Below are positions 11,241 to 22,449 of a stretch of DNA of 64,000 nt, piece by piece (within the stretch, counting starts at the first letter, position 1; each line of letters starts with the position of its first letter). The position numbers and the translations under genes were made by a program. The stretch is from the NCBI RefSeq assembly GCF_017916325.1, contig NC_090156.1:499501-563500 (forward strand). The letters run 5' to 3'. Under the pieces are notes generated by a model. That model was not told the origin of the DNA, did not search any database, and saw only the letters and a list, made by a program, of their open reading frames with translations. The stretch is from Leishmania martiniquensis. Taxonomy: Eukaryota > Euglenozoa > Kinetoplastea > Trypanosomatida > Trypanosomatidae.

Positions 11241-12581
11241 CTACGGGTCCTCCAACCACATTGGCAGGTCATCGGCATCCTTCCCCTTACCAACACCACC
11301 GCCGCTCATCCCGTCGTCGACGGCCTCAAGCGCCCAGTCGTCTAACACGTGAAAGGCGCTCGTGGCCCGAGGAGGAGAAGAGAGCTGCCCAAGCTCCTGC
11401 TGCTGCGACGCCGCCTCGGGGCGCGAAGCCGGGCACATGCTTGATCTCGCACGTCGCCTTGGCAGTGGCTGCTGCTCTTCGTGCAGGTGAGCAGTCGGAG
11501 GCGGCCCTGCCGTACAGAAAGCGGTGCTGCTGAGGCTGAGGCGGCCGCTTTTGTCCTTGACAGCGTCGAGCTCCTCCGCTGCATCCGGGACGCTGCCATT
11601 GGCGCTGGCGTCATCATACGCGAGCATGCGATAGACATTCGTATCGGTATCACATTCAAGAACGTAAGGAATGTCCGCCTTTCGGGCCTCTGTCACGGCG
11701 TCAGCTTCGACGTCACCGGCGACGGAGACGCTCCCGCCGTCGCAGTACTGCTGTTCGCTGTTGTCGTCTTGGAGCCACTCCACCGGGCTCCGCGTAGGTG
11801 CGTGAGCCACCGCCACGACCAGTATGGCTTCCGAGGCAGTCATTTTCACGTGGTCGGTGCCCGTCGACGACTGCGGTTGAGTGTCGGCTACGCCGGATAC
11901 ATCCGCGATGAGGCCCGACTTGCTTGCTGAAACACGACTGTTTTGCTGTGATGTGCACCCAAGCCGACGCGCCTTGCGACGCGCGATGGTGGCGGCGATT
12001 CGCTGCTGCAGAGCCCTCTGCAACATCTCGGGCATGGCGGTGCCCTCGATGCCTATGTATTCGATGTGGACATCGGCAGCATCACACCAGTGCTGTATGC
12101 AGAAAAGCGACGGCGTCAGCGCGTCAGATTGCGCCGCCTTAGGGAAAGCAGCAGCACTTCTCGGCTTCGCCTCACCAGCGCCGGCTTCCCGGAAGTCGTT
12201 TGTGCGCTTTACCGTCTGCACCCCCGCACACCAGTGAACCAGGCACTTGCCGCCCTGATACGTAAGCAGGTTGCCGCGCAGCTCTAGCTGACGTAGGGCA
12301 GCAAAGCCACGGTTCGCGAAGCACAACACCAGCATTCGAATAGAGCCGTTGCCGAGATTGTTGTGACTAAGGTCGACGCTGTGCAAGGTGTGCCGGCACT
12401 CACGCAGCACAGGCAGCAGCGCTACTAGCCCACGCGGCCCAATAAGGTTATTGGTGAGGGACAACACCTTCAGCGGCATGGCTTGATTGGAGGCCGCGAA
12501 GCAGCGGGTCAGTGCAGAGTTAGGTCGCACCACGGCACCCCTACATGCCTGCTCGTACACGTCCACAAGAGACGAAGACAT
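11241..12581 (-). CDS. Leucine-rich-repeat protein, hypothetical (446 aa)
   Basis: Residues about 35-115 hold about three ribonuclease-inhibitor-type leucine-rich repeats, seen as LKVLSLTNNLIGPRGL, LHSVDLSHNNLGNGSI and LRQLELRGNLLTYQGG at roughly 28-residue spacing. The next 100 residues continue in an alpha/beta style, including HIEYIGIEGTAMPEML near 175-190, so one more degenerate repeat is likely. From about residue 230 the chain is low-complexity and probably disordered. No signal peptide, membrane segment or enzyme motif is visible. Start is the ATG at 12581. LRR domains usually bind partners; the partner is unknown. Confidence 0.8.
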   Translation of the reverse strand: MSSSLVDVYEQACRGAVVRPNSALTRCFAASNQAMPLKVLSLTNNLIGPRGLVALLPVLRECRHTLHSVDLSHNNLGNGSIRMLVLCFANRGFAALRQLELRGNLLTYQGGKCLVHWCAGVQTVKRTNDFREAGAGEAKPRSAAAFPKAAQSDALTPSLFCIQHWCDAADVHIEYIGIEGTAMPEMLQRALQQRIAATIARRKARRLGCTSQQNSRVSASKSGLIADVSGVADTQPQSSTGTDHVKMTASEAILVVAVAHAPTRSPVEWLQDDNSEQQYCDGGSVSVAGDVEADAVTEARKADIPYVLECDTDTNVYRMLAYDDASANGSVPDAAEELDAVKDKSGRLSLSSTAFCTAGPPPTAHLHEEQQPLPRRRARSSMCPASRPEAASQQQELGQLSSPPRATSAFHVLDDWALEAVDDGMSGGGVGKGKDADDLPMWLEDP

Positions 12582-14416
12582 CGGTCATAGAGTTCGAAGT
12601 GGCTGCGAGAGGGAGAGAGGAGGGGTGGTGTTGGAAGATCGAGATGCATAGATATGGGGGTGTGCGCTGAGTTTTCACCCATCACTCTTCATTCAGAAGA
12701 CGGTGGGCACGTGTGTTTCTCAGGAGGAGAGCGTGCAGGAAAGAAGGGAGAGAGTATACCGGAGGCCGTGGGGAGGGTGGCAGCAGCTCTTGCGGATGAG
12801 CCTTTGCTATGTGTGGTCGTGCCACTGCCGAAGAGGGATGAGAGAAGCGGGTAACGCACGACGACACACACACACACATCCGATTGAAGGCGGAGGAGGG
12901 AGGAAAGAGGCGTGGAAGAGAATCGTACAGCCGCACGGCAGCACCTGTGGACAAAGAAGCGGAGAGAGACGTGCTGGGGAAACGTTGCCGAGACTGCCTG
13001 TCAGCGCTACAGACCACCGCCACGTGAAGCCACGTCCGAGGGTCGAGCCCATGCAACACGCACGCATGCATACACGCACATACACACGGGAAGAGAGGCG
13101 CTTTCGTGTAGCTGCCCGTGGGAATGCTGCTTAGGGGACCGAGAGAGAGAAATGTATCCATGGCAGGGCGGGGGATAGAGGGAAAGTTGTGAGGGAGGGA
13201 GGGAGGGGGAGGGGACTCATGACGCGTGGTATGATCATGTCTACCTGCCACAATCACCTTCACACTGAGTGCACCTGCGACACGGCGATTCGCCTTACAC
13301 ATGTGCTGGTCGTGAAGAAGGGCCCGAAAAAAGAGGAGGTGGGGACAAAGATCGAATGGTGTAATGGAGAGCGAAGAGAGGAAAAGGCGAGGGGGTGGGC
13401 GGGGGTGGGGGAAGGAGGAAGAGGGCTGGGAGCGACAGCGGAAGCAGTCGTCTGTACCCCTCTCCTCCCCTTCCTCCCTCCCGCCCGCTCCTCCTCGCAT
13501 ACTGCGGCTGCTGCTTTTTTTTTCTTTCCGTTCGTCTGGCTGCCCATCAATTCTCACAGATCCTCTCGGCTTCTTGGCGGTGGTGCTGGATATGGGTGCC
13601 GTTTCCTTCGCTCCGCACATGTGGAGTGCGTGCGTGTGTGTGTGTGTGTGTGCCAAGACAGTGGCAACCACACAATGGAGAGCTGACGATGTCGGACATC
13701 CGCGACTGAAACAGAGGCCACTGTGGCAGCTGCAGTACACACGCAGCCACATGCATACACAAACACATAGACATATATATATATATATTCATTTATATGA
13801 CATCACCCTTTCGAAGGAAAGAAAGACGCGCAAGGGCCTTGCAGCAGTGGATAGAGGGCGAGGTGGACGACGAAGGCGACGGTCTCTGGCCCCCTCCCTC
13901 CCTCCTGCCGAGAGGTCAGTGGGTAGTGGAAACCGACTTCGAGGGACGCGGCTACCCCACAACGAACGATCGAGGGAGCGGGCAGCCAAGTCGACGACAC
14001 ACAAGAAGCATCGAGGCACTGCCAGTCGCCCTTCTGTGAGCCACACACAGTGTCAGTTGGGGAGAAGAGGGGAGGGGCAGAGCCTTTCTAAAGGGGAACA
14101 TGTCGGTGGAGACGGGCGATTCGATGAGTGGCGCAGCCACTGAGAGGGAGAGCGGTCAAGCAAAGAAAGACTGTCACAACAGATGATCTGCTTGCCGTCT
14201 TGCGAGAGGACCGCGGCAGAGAACGCCGAGAGGCTTCCGCGCAACACCATCAAGGACTGTGCGGAAAGCCGACAAAGACGATGCCTCCTCTCCCCTCCCC
14301 CACGTAAAGTTCTACTCCCCCTCCCTCCACTGCCCTTACCTCTGGTGTCTCTCTCTTCCTCCACGGCTGCCGCCGCCGCCGCTGGTGACAGGATCCACGA
14401 TGCACCAGAGAGAGCC
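12582..14416. other. Non-coding spacer (1.8 kb)
   Basis: No convincing gene on either strand. It has (CA)n/(TG)n tracts (12865-12885, 13632-13650), a run of G triplets at 13191-13215 on the printed strand, and a (TA)n tract near 13770-13785. The low-coordinate end is the 5' flank of the LRR gene and the high-coordinate end the 3' UTR of the next gene. Confidence 0.65.
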
Positions 14417-16966
14417 TCAGCGACTCCTCTTCGCTGCCAGCGCTTCCTGTCGCGCGGCCTTGAGTCTGTCACGAAGCCAGTCCGCTGTCTTCTTCGAAAC
14501 GCCCAAGTCGCGCAGTGCCACATACATAAATGTGACGAGGCTGGGGCGGGCCGACAGCAGGTGAGGGTTGCTGTAGGAGCTCGGGCCTTGGCCCACCAAC
14601 GTGTAGATGCTATCCTTGCCGAGATGCTCCTCGCCAGCTCCCCTTGTAGACGACGACGCCGCGCCTGCGGCACTGCTGCTGTTGGCGCCTCGGCCATGAT
14701 GGTGGTCGCGTGAGCCAGCGCCGCTCGCCCCAGCGGCGCTCTCCTCGTTCTCTGCGGCTACCCGCTCCTGCGGCTCCAACATGAGGGCGTCGCAGCAAAG
14801 GATTCGATGATAATCCCACCCGCACTTATCCAGCTCGGCGATGATCTCGATCACGTGCTCCGAGGAGTCCCGCTTCGCCGTCAGCTTTGTCGCGACTTTA
14901 GGGTTGACCGTCTTGTCAGAGAGTGCGAGGGACGCACCAAAGAGGCCGATACCGAGGTCTAGTGGGCCAGTCTTGGTGCCTACAATGACGGCGAAGTATG
15001 AGAACCACTTCTCTGTTCCGCCGAGATCGGTGTGGAAGGTCACACAATAGGCATAGAACATCTCCAGCACGCGTCGCACCAATTGATGCGCGCGGTCGCG
15101 CCAGCGGTTGTCGATGTAGTAATAGCCTAGTGCGTGGAGGAAGCGGCAGTCCACGGGGGTCATTGTGCCCTGAGAGGCCATGCAGCCCTCGAAGAAGGCG
15201 TCGGCAGCGCTGGCGACGATCTCCATCTGCGGTACCTGCCCTTCGTATTGGGCGGAGAGTGCCTGCAGCACGTTGTTGTCTGGATAAGAGCCATAGGACT
15301 TGAGCACCTCGAGAATGTACGTACCTTCCTCGGAGCTGTCGGCAAAGTAGGGGTCGCGCAGTGGCAGGCGTGGGCGGTGACTCTTCTCCGGCTCCAGCTC
15401 CCCACCACGGGAGCGCGGCGGCGCGCCTGGCAGCCCCTCCAACTCCTCGTTGATGGTGCTTTTTCCTTCCCCCTCCAGCAGCTCATCTTTAGCGGCGTCG
15501 AAGCTGAAGTCGAACGCGTTCACGGCGGGGTGCCCTTTGAGGTCGCCGCCAGCGCCCACTTCGGATGTGGGCTGTGCATCCTCGGAGACAGGCCCTGGAC
15601 GATACGCCAGTGATTCGCTGAAGGGTAGCACCAAGTGCCGGCGCGGGGTCGTGCTGCGGCAGAAGTGCCGAAGCAGGGCGGACATGATGTACGTGTCCCC
15701 CTGCAGCGACGTCCCCTCCACCTCGGCGCGATGCAGCACCTTCAGTGCCTCTAGGAGCGACGCCTTGGGTTTGCGTTCCGCCAGCTCCTCGATGCGCTGC
15801 GCGAAGTAGGAACGCTCGTCACGCCGGCGCGATGCGGTGGCGGCAGTGGACGTAGAGGCGACGGAGGCATTCGTATGCGTGGCTGCCGCGCCAGCGGCTC
15901 CGCATGCCAGCGGGGAGCACGGCGGCGGCGGCGTCGGCGAATGCGACTGCGTTGCGCTGGTGGCAGTTGCCATGCTCTTGAGCACCGTCGTGAAGTGCAG
16001 CTTTGCGTACTCCATCCGGGACTGCTTGCACAAGATTCGCAGCGTGGACGCCTCGGGCGCAATACCGTAGTCCAGCATCAAATCGTACGCGTCAAGCACC
16101 GCACTCGCGTCGGTGAGGTTGTTGAAGAGCATCGCAAACGGCCGCACGGATAGCGGGATAAGGCCGGCAGCGGTGACGCTCTCAAACACGTCCGCGGCAG
16201 TCTTACCCTTCATGAAGCGAAGATAAATGCGCTCCAGCTGCTCTGCGGCGGCCAGAGAGAGCGGAATGCTTCGCTGCTTCAGGTACTCAATGAATTTTAC
16301 CAGCGAGGCGGCGTCGGAGGGATAGTGCTTCACCAGCGCCGCACACACGACAAACTGCGTGGACAGCTCCTTCGCGTCCATCACCGTTACGTCCAGTAGG
16401 TGCACCGCGCTCATGGTTTCCTGCAGCATTGCGCGCAGATAGTCAGAGCAGCGCTCGAACAGTCGCTCAAAGTCGCTCACAATCTCTTCGTGGTGCTCCT
16501 GCTCGTCAGGCATCTGGCGCATCGCCGCCAGCAGCACCTGTCCCCACGCATCCTCGATGCGCTGCTCCAGCGTGTACAGCTGGTAGGTGCGATCGGAGAC
16601 TGTGGGTGGCTTCGGAAGACTGTAGTTACCATTCACACCGATCGCGCGCCCCTGCGGGGTTGTCAAGCGGAACTTCAAGAAGTTGGGGCCCAATATGTTC
16701 AATGAATGCCCCAGAACAAGGAGCTCGCGCATTTCTTCACGGCACTCTACCGCCATCGCGGCGACCTCCTCCACCGCGGAGGTCGCCATCAATATGTCGA
16801 ACTGCTGCAGCACCATGGTGTACTCCGCCTTGCGGAACGGCCCGTTGATGTTACTTGCGATTCGCTGCACTTCTTCCGCCAGAGCGGCAAGGTGTGGGTC
16901 AGCATGTGCAGGCTCGCCATTCAGCACATACGACTGCTGCTGCTGCTGATGAGGGGCGTACGTCAT
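14417..16966 (-). CDS. Helical-repeat (PPR-like?) protein, hypothetical (849 aa)
   Basis: I do not recognise the family with certainty. The chain is mostly alpha-helical. One segment around residues 290-325 (DAYDLMLDYGIAPEASTLRILCK) reads like a pentatricopeptide-repeat helix pair (motif Y..ML..GI.P...T...L), and neighbouring helices have similar spacing. Residues near 340-370 and 470-530 are Ala/Ser/Thr/Pro- or Glu-rich linkers. The C-terminal part contains a long acidic/Ser/Gly insertion. The open frame extends upstream to 17005 only through a TTG; the first ATG is at 16966. If PPR, an organellar RNA-binding role would be expected, but no clear presequence is visible, so this is a guess. 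Confidence 0.75.
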   Translation of the reverse strand: MTYAPHQQQQQSYVLNGEPAHADPHLAALAEEVQRIASNINGPFRKAEYTMVLQQFDILMATSAVEEVAAMAVECREEMRELLVLGHSLNILGPNFLKFRLTTPQGRAIGVNGNYSLPKPPTVSDRTYQLYTLEQRIEDAWGQVLLAAMRQMPDEQEHHEEIVSDFERLFERCSDYLRAMLQETMSAVHLLDVTVMDAKELSTQFVVCAALVKHYPSDAASLVKFIEYLKQRSIPLSLAAAEQLERIYLRFMKGKTAADVFESVTAAGLIPLSVRPFAMLFNNLTDASAVLDAYDLMLDYGIAPEASTLRILCKQSRMEYAKLHFTTVLKSMATATSATQSHSPTPPPPCSPLACGAAGAAATHTNASVASTSTAATASRRRDERSYFAQRIEELAERKPKASLLEALKVLHRAEVEGTSLQGDTYIMSALLRHFCRSTTPRRHLVLPFSESLAYRPGPVSEDAQPTSEVGAGGDLKGHPAVNAFDFSFDAAKDELLEGEGKSTINEELEGLPGAPPRSRGGELEPEKSHRPRLPLRDPYFADSSEEGTYILEVLKSYGSYPDNNVLQALSAQYEGQVPQMEIVASAADAFFEGCMASQGTMTPVDCRFLHALGYYYIDNRWRDRAHQLVRRVLEMFYAYCVTFHTDLGGTEKWFSYFAVIVGTKTGPLDLGIGLFGASLALSDKTVNPKVATKLTAKRDSSEHVIEIIAELDKCGWDYHRILCCDALMLEPQERVAAENEESAAGASGAGSRDHHHGRGANSSSAAGAASSSTRGAGEEHLGKDSIYTLVGQGPSSYSNPHLLSARPSLVTFMYVALRDLGVSKKTADWLRDRLKAARQEALAAKRSR

Positions 16967-19900
16967 TCCGGGCTCGAGTGACAGCAAAGGTACCGCAGTC
17001 AGCAAGGAGGGGATGATAGAAAGCGAGAGGGAGGGGGGAGGTGCGCACGCGCGTACTCGCTCTCTGCGTATGTGCCGGTGAAGTCAGTGTAGCCCCTCAG
17101 GAGAAGAGGGGTGGCTGCAGGAGGTGTGGGTAGAGAGAGGAGGAGGAGGAGGAGAGGGGCACTTGCACGATGCACACACACACACACAAAGAAAAAAGGC
17201 GGGCGGCAGGAAGAACAACAGTCAAGGTCCACCAACTCCGAAGGGATCGCCTGCTGTCTCCTTCCTCTTCGTCGTACCCACCTCTTCCCCAAACAAGTGA
17301 GCAAAGAAGAAAACGTCCTTGTGCCGAAACTGCTTAGGTACCCCCACACTCGTCCTTACCTCTTCGCCTTATCGGGTCCTTTTCCCTTTCTTTTCAGTGC
17401 CTGCTCTAGTGACTGGAGAAGAGTGATAGGGAGAGTGAGAGAGCGCAGAGAGGCGCCACGGTGTCTAGCCGTCCTGCGCGGGTAGGCTGGGCGTTGGCGA
17501 TGATGCTACGGTCGTGCGCAGACAGCCGCTGCCACAGATCCCCGTGCGATGTGCGTGTGCTTCTCTAACAGCGCCCTCCTCGCGCGCGCTCGCTCGCTCT
17601 CCCTCTCTGAGATGCCTTCGCGGAGCCGACCTCGATGAGACCCGCACTTCCGTTGCTCACGAAGCAAAGAGCAGCTCGTGGCGAAGGCGGATCAAAGACG
17701 TGCACCGAAGAAAGGGGGTGGTGGTGGTAAGAGAGAGGCTCCACACTGAAAAAAAAATGGGGCGGGGGGGCTCCTGTAAGCTGTAACGTTCGTGGGTATA
17801 GGACCGGGAGCAAACGAAGAGGGGGGGTGGAGGAGGAGAGGGAAGGGCGCGGCGCAGACCGAAAGAAACGAAGGGTGGCAAAGGCAAGAACGAGAAGGAC
17901 AAGGTGAAGGGGGAGGCTGTAAGCAGCAGCAGCAGCAGCAGCGGAGTATCGATGGCGTCACGTCAACAGCACAGGGCCTTCACTCCGCCCCCAACACACC
18001 CGCAGAAACGGAGACAGAGACAGAGAGGGAGAAGCACCGAGATACGGCGCCAATCGAGACTTTGCGCACAGCCCATACAGCATCCACCGGCACCAAACCG
18101 CTTCCACACACACACACACAGACACTTACACGTTCACCAGTACCCCAGCAACGTCTAGTCGCCACGCCGCACACAAGGGCGAAAAAAAGAGACAGCCAAG
18201 AGATTACTCACACAGCAGGTTATATAGAAGGCGCGGCGTAAGGGGGGGTTAGGGAGGAGGATGAGGAGAGGAGAGGAGGAGGGGGGCAAAGGCACCTGCG
18301 TATGTGTGCTGCAGCAGGAGTGGTTGACCGAAATACCCTGCGATGCACTGTCACTAGACTGAATGGAGCCGATGCTAAACAAACAAGAGGTGAGTGTTAA
18401 CGTTCACCACAAACGGATGACCAGCGGGTGGGGGAGACCTCGCCGCTGGTGCCGTGAGGGATGCCACCTCTGCGTCTTCTATTGCCAGTCTGCGCGTTGG
18501 ACACCCTCACTGCACCACCTGCGGAGAGAGAGAGGGGGCGGGTGAGGTGGGTGAGTGGGGGGGAGGAGGAGGAGGGAGGCGATGAATGCGAGGTGTGTTG
18601 CACAAGCACGGAAGTGCGTCCTTCGAGGGAATCTGAGGCGCAGACGACCCTTTGGACAAATGGCACCGCCACCCCCAACCGCACGTACACAGACGATACC
18701 AACAAGGACGAGAGTTGAAGGCGAGACCAGTGCGCGTCTGCCACGCGGGACACGAGGCGCGGTGGAGGGCGACGAGTGCGTAGGCAGGCGCGCGCGCAGG
18801 TACGCACAATCGCTGATACGGCCTGCCGGCTTGCCGGCCGCGCGTAAAAGTGGCGATGAGAGATTTCTCAAAGAGGTGAGGAAAGGGGACGCGCCTGTCG
18901 GTGTGCGCGCGCGTGTGTGTGGGGAGAGGTGGACGGAGAGGTTGCACGGGGTCACCGCGATACGTGAGAGACGAGCGAAAGAGGAAGGTGACGTCAAAGG
19001 AGCTTGATGTGTGCGTGCACGTGCACGGAGAGGGAATGGTGGAGGGAGGGGGAGAGGGGCGAGACAGACTGCGGCGTAAAAGTGACCTTCGGAAGGCGGA
19101 TCTTTTGCAGTTGCTGTATCGTGGTAGTCGACGTGAATGCGCTGTGTGATGGCGGCGAAAGAGTGCGTGAGGGGTCTTTGGTGGTGGTGGATTGGGTAGT
19201 GCTTCTTCGTCCACGATCGGCTCGTACCCGTGAGAGGGGGCAAACACACAGGCCTCGCGTGGCGGCAGAGGCGGGGGGGAGAGGGGAGGTCGGAAAGCAG
19301 GCGATGGTGCGGCTGCCGTACTGCGCGCAGGAGCGAGGCGCTGTAGCGAGGGAGAGAGCGGGAGCGACGAGGACGGAGACGCGAAGCGTGCAGATACTGT
19401 GGGCGAGTGTGGACGACGACGAGCAAGAAGCGAAGCGTAAAGAGGAGGAGATGATTGACGGGGAGAAGTGGTACGAGCCAGGGGGAGAAAGTTGTTTAGG
19501 AATCCTGCGAGTGTGCGTGCATGTGCCACAGCAAACGTGAGAGGGTTGGCGCGGGCGGGCGGTGTGTGTGTGTGTGGAGAAGTGAATGAATGAGTGAGAG
19601 AGGCGCAGAGGCAGAGAGAGAGAGACGGTGCGAAAAAAACGGACGGAAAGAGTTGAGACGGCGGCTCACTGCGCACTCCGTGCGGACAGCGGCGAGAGAG
19701 AAGTGTGGGCCAAAATGGGGGGAGAAGGGAGGGAAAGGGGCGGCGGCAGTACCCGCGTAGGCCTACAACGGGACCGAAAGCGTGGGCACCTCCTCCACGA
19801 CAACGACAATGCCGGAGAGCGTGGGGGGATCGAGCCGCACATATGCATCTGCATATATATGCATAGATGTACGTGTCATCGAGCCATTGTGGACGGATGC

Positions 19901-20604
19901 GTCCCTTCCTACTGCTATTCCCTCCCCCGATTCCTCCCCGTCAGACGACAGAGAGCGCCACCCGATCCGTCATCATGAGACACATTTGCTGGTCGCTCAG
20001 GCACGCGTCCGAAATGTTAGGGGCGGAGCACGCACCAAAGCAACTGATGAAAGAGAGAGGGAGAGCGAGTCGGCTGCTGATCATGGAGCGCCGTTTGCAC
20101 GTTTATATACATGTATGCCAGGGAGCGAAGGAGGACGTGTGCCGCTGAGCTCGTTGCTCACCACAATCAAAGCTGTGGAAGCTTGCGAGCGTTGGCGCGC
20201 ACACACACACAAACCTATTGCCACAATGCCGTTCGACTCCTCTCAGGTGAATGTTCCCCGTCTCACCAGTCGCTCTCTCGCTCATACATCTGGCGTCTAT
20301 CAATGCGTCTAGGGAGCTTCTTCCACACACACACACACAGAGAAATACAAGAGGCACCACGAAGCGGCGGCAGCGGCGGGGTTGGGGGAAACGTCAGCCT
20401 ACTCTCGGCATTCGTCAGGTCAACCGATTTACTGTGCACGGCTATCGCCAGCCTCACCGTGAATTTCCTTCCTGACCACTCCAGCAGGGAAGACGTCTGC
20501 CCAACGGTGGGAAGAAGTGGCGCCTCGTCGAATGGAAGGGGACCGGCAACGAGGAGAGGGAAGAGCTCCAAAGATATTCCACACTTGGCGCTCTTCATCT
20601 ATCG
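16967..20604. other. Long non-coding spacer (3.6 kb)
   Basis: Nothing convincing found. Minus-strand open frames of about 300-390 codons at 18479-19676 are Ser/Pro/Arg/Leu-rich without domain structure, and two frames are open over the same DNA, as expected from C/T-rich spacer. Also present: a CAG-type run near 17925-17942, (CA)n near 18110-18120, and (CA)n near 20205 and 20330. The span probably holds the 3' UTR of the gene ending at 20605. Confidence 0.6.
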
Positions 20605-22449
20605 TCAGTCATCTGAGTCGTCGCTGCTGTCCATCGGCGTGCGATCACTGTGAGGGTTCAGCTCTGCCAGCAAGTCGTTGAGCGAAGCCTCCAAGTCGTC
20701 GTTGCCGTCGTCGTCCACGGAGGTGATGCCCCTCCGCAGCGCCTCACGGCCGTCATTCGTGGCCTCGAGGCCCCACGCCACGGATCCGTGCGGTGAGCCA
20801 AATAGAGCCCTCAGTGTGACTCGGGACTGAGAGGGCGCCGCCACGGAGGCGCCACCAAAAATGACGGCTCCGCCGCCACCGTCGCTGATGCCGCCTGTGC
20901 GGACGCCGGGAGTCGTAGTATCAAATATGGTCTGATCCAGCGGGGCCCGCGTGCGGTAGGGCATGTACGCCAGACACACGCTGTTTGTACAGAACAGCGC
21001 CGTGGTAGGTGCGGCGGCGAGGGTCGTTCCCAGGCCACTGAGCCGGGCCGCATTCGCAGGGGTTGCAGCCGCGGACTCGCCGAGCAGCATGATACCCAGG
21101 CATCCCTCGCAGTGCCGGCACTGCACGACGAATCGTAGCCCGCCTGCGGGGGCGTTACGCTCTACGGCGTCATCGCCGATGTTCCGTGACACGCCGACTC
21201 GGGCACGTTGCAAGGAGCGGCGCCGCACGCACAACAGCCGCTGTGCTTCACCTCTCCCAGTTTGTGTACTCACGCGGCACATAACGCCGTTCATGTGAAG
21301 GGCATCGAACACGGCGATACCACGAAGAGCGTCCGATGCTGGTATCACTTGATGAGATGGACTGCAGACCGGCGTACCACACCGAATGCACGCATAGAAG
21401 CCGTTCGTACGATGCTGGGCCTCACGGTGCCGAAACGCACTCGGCAGCTCAGATGCACTGTCCTTTGACGCTGAGAATAGCTCAGTAGGGCTCACGTAGG
21501 CTTGCGTCCACAGAGCAGTGGTGTACGGCGCCTCCAGTGCCACACCCTCGAGCAGCGCCAAGACCAGCCCCGGGAGCTCCGCCTCGGTACTCCAGTTCTG
21601 CGCGTCGGTGAAGAAGAGCTCGTCCATGTCATGTGGGGCATACGGGAGATCGATGTCGCCTTGACGCTGCTCTGCCGACGGGGACGAGGGACTGGCGTCC
21701 GCCGCTAGCGGACCTGAGCGGGCAGCAGTCGCGTCACCTTCTGCGATTCTGAAAGAGGTGCCCAGCCACGTCTGCCGGCGACCATTGCAATCCGGAGGGG
21801 CGGGCGGCCGCGCCGCGCTCGTATCCGTGGCAGCCATCCCTGGCGCGCGAGATTCTCGATGCTCTGCGGTGTCGCTGACGAATGCGCCACATCCTCTGCG
21901 CCGCATCGCAGGCGCGCGTGGCGTTTGGCGGCTCTGTGCGACCGCTGAGGAAGCCGAGACACATGGCCTGGACGGCGCACCTATGGATACCTCTCCGCGC
22001 TGGGGTGTGAGGTGCTTGGCGATAGCTGAACCAGACCTGCGTGGCGCCTCCCCCACGGGCCGCGCCGCAATTCTGTCGGCTACCGAGACCGTACCGGCGC
22101 CACCCCGTGATCGGCGCACTCGACTCGTTGGTGCTGTACCCGCGAACAAGAGCTGCAGGGGGGCTGCTGTGACGGCGGTCTTGGGTGAGGTGGAGCGCAC
22201 TTCATGTTGCGGTTTGCCGTCCAGCGGTGGCACGGGCGGAAGGCGGCACTGAGGGTCTCGGCGAGGTTTGCAGAGGCCGCCAGCATCTGCTCCGGCGGTG
22301 ACAGCCGAGGAAGATGAGGAAAGTAATGACGGCGGGAGGGGGGTGAGCCGACGCCCAGTCGCTACCTTCCGTCGCTGTGGCGGCGGTGATGGACCACTCA
22401 GCGGCCCATAAGGAGAGGAAGAAGCGGCGCAAGGCATCGGTGTACACAT
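20605..22449 (-). CDS. Protein with candidate Mis18/Yippee-like zinc module (614 aa)
   Basis: The N-terminal half is Ala/Pro/Ser/Arg-rich and probably disordered. The C-terminal half has a structured segment with FYACIRCGTPVC near residue 350, VVQCRHCEGCLGIMLL near 440 and ALFCTNSVCLAYMPYR near 485. The pattern of a CxxC, about 90 residues, then CxxC-x3-LG is that of the Mis18/Yippee/cereblon beta-tent fold, where the two CxxC pairs bind one zinc. The last 40 residues are acidic (EASLNDLLAEL, then Asp/Ser). Start: the frame is open to 22761, but a strong pyrimidine tract (about 22695-22752) followed by AG lies inside that extension, so translation more likely begins at the ATG at 22449. Family assignment rests on the cysteine pattern only. 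Confidence 0.75.
   Translation of the reverse strand: MCTPMPCAASSSPYGPLSGPSPPPQRRKVATGRRLTPLPPSLLSSSSSAVTAGADAGGLCKPRRDPQCRLPPVPPLDGKPQHEVRSTSPKTAVTAAPLQLLFAGTAPTSRVRRSRGGAGTVSVADRIAARPVGEAPRRSGSAIAKHLTPQRGEVSIGAPSRPCVSASSAVAQSRQTPRAPAMRRRGCGAFVSDTAEHRESRAPGMAATDTSAARPPAPPDCNGRRQTWLGTSFRIAEGDATAARSGPLAADASPSSPSAEQRQGDIDLPYAPHDMDELFFTDAQNWSTEAELPGLVLALLEGVALEAPYTTALWTQAYVSPTELFSASKDSASELPSAFRHREAQHRTNGFYACIRCGTPVCSPSHQVIPASDALRGIAVFDALHMNGVMCRVSTQTGRGEAQRLLCVRRRSLQRARVGVSRNIGDDAVERNAPAGGLRFVVQCRHCEGCLGIMLLGESAAATPANAARLSGLGTTLAAAPTTALFCTNSVCLAYMPYRTRAPLDQTIFDTTTPGVRTGGISDGGGGAVIFGGASVAAPSQSRVTLRALFGSPHGSVAWGLEATNDGREALRRGITSVDDDGNDDLEASLNDLLAELNPHSDRTPMDSSDDSDD

Noticed and set aside
18479..19676. 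Minus-strand open frames of 315 and 389 codons
   Set aside because: Both frames are open over the same C/T-rich DNA, and give Ser/Pro/Arg/Leu strings with no domain; typical of spacer.
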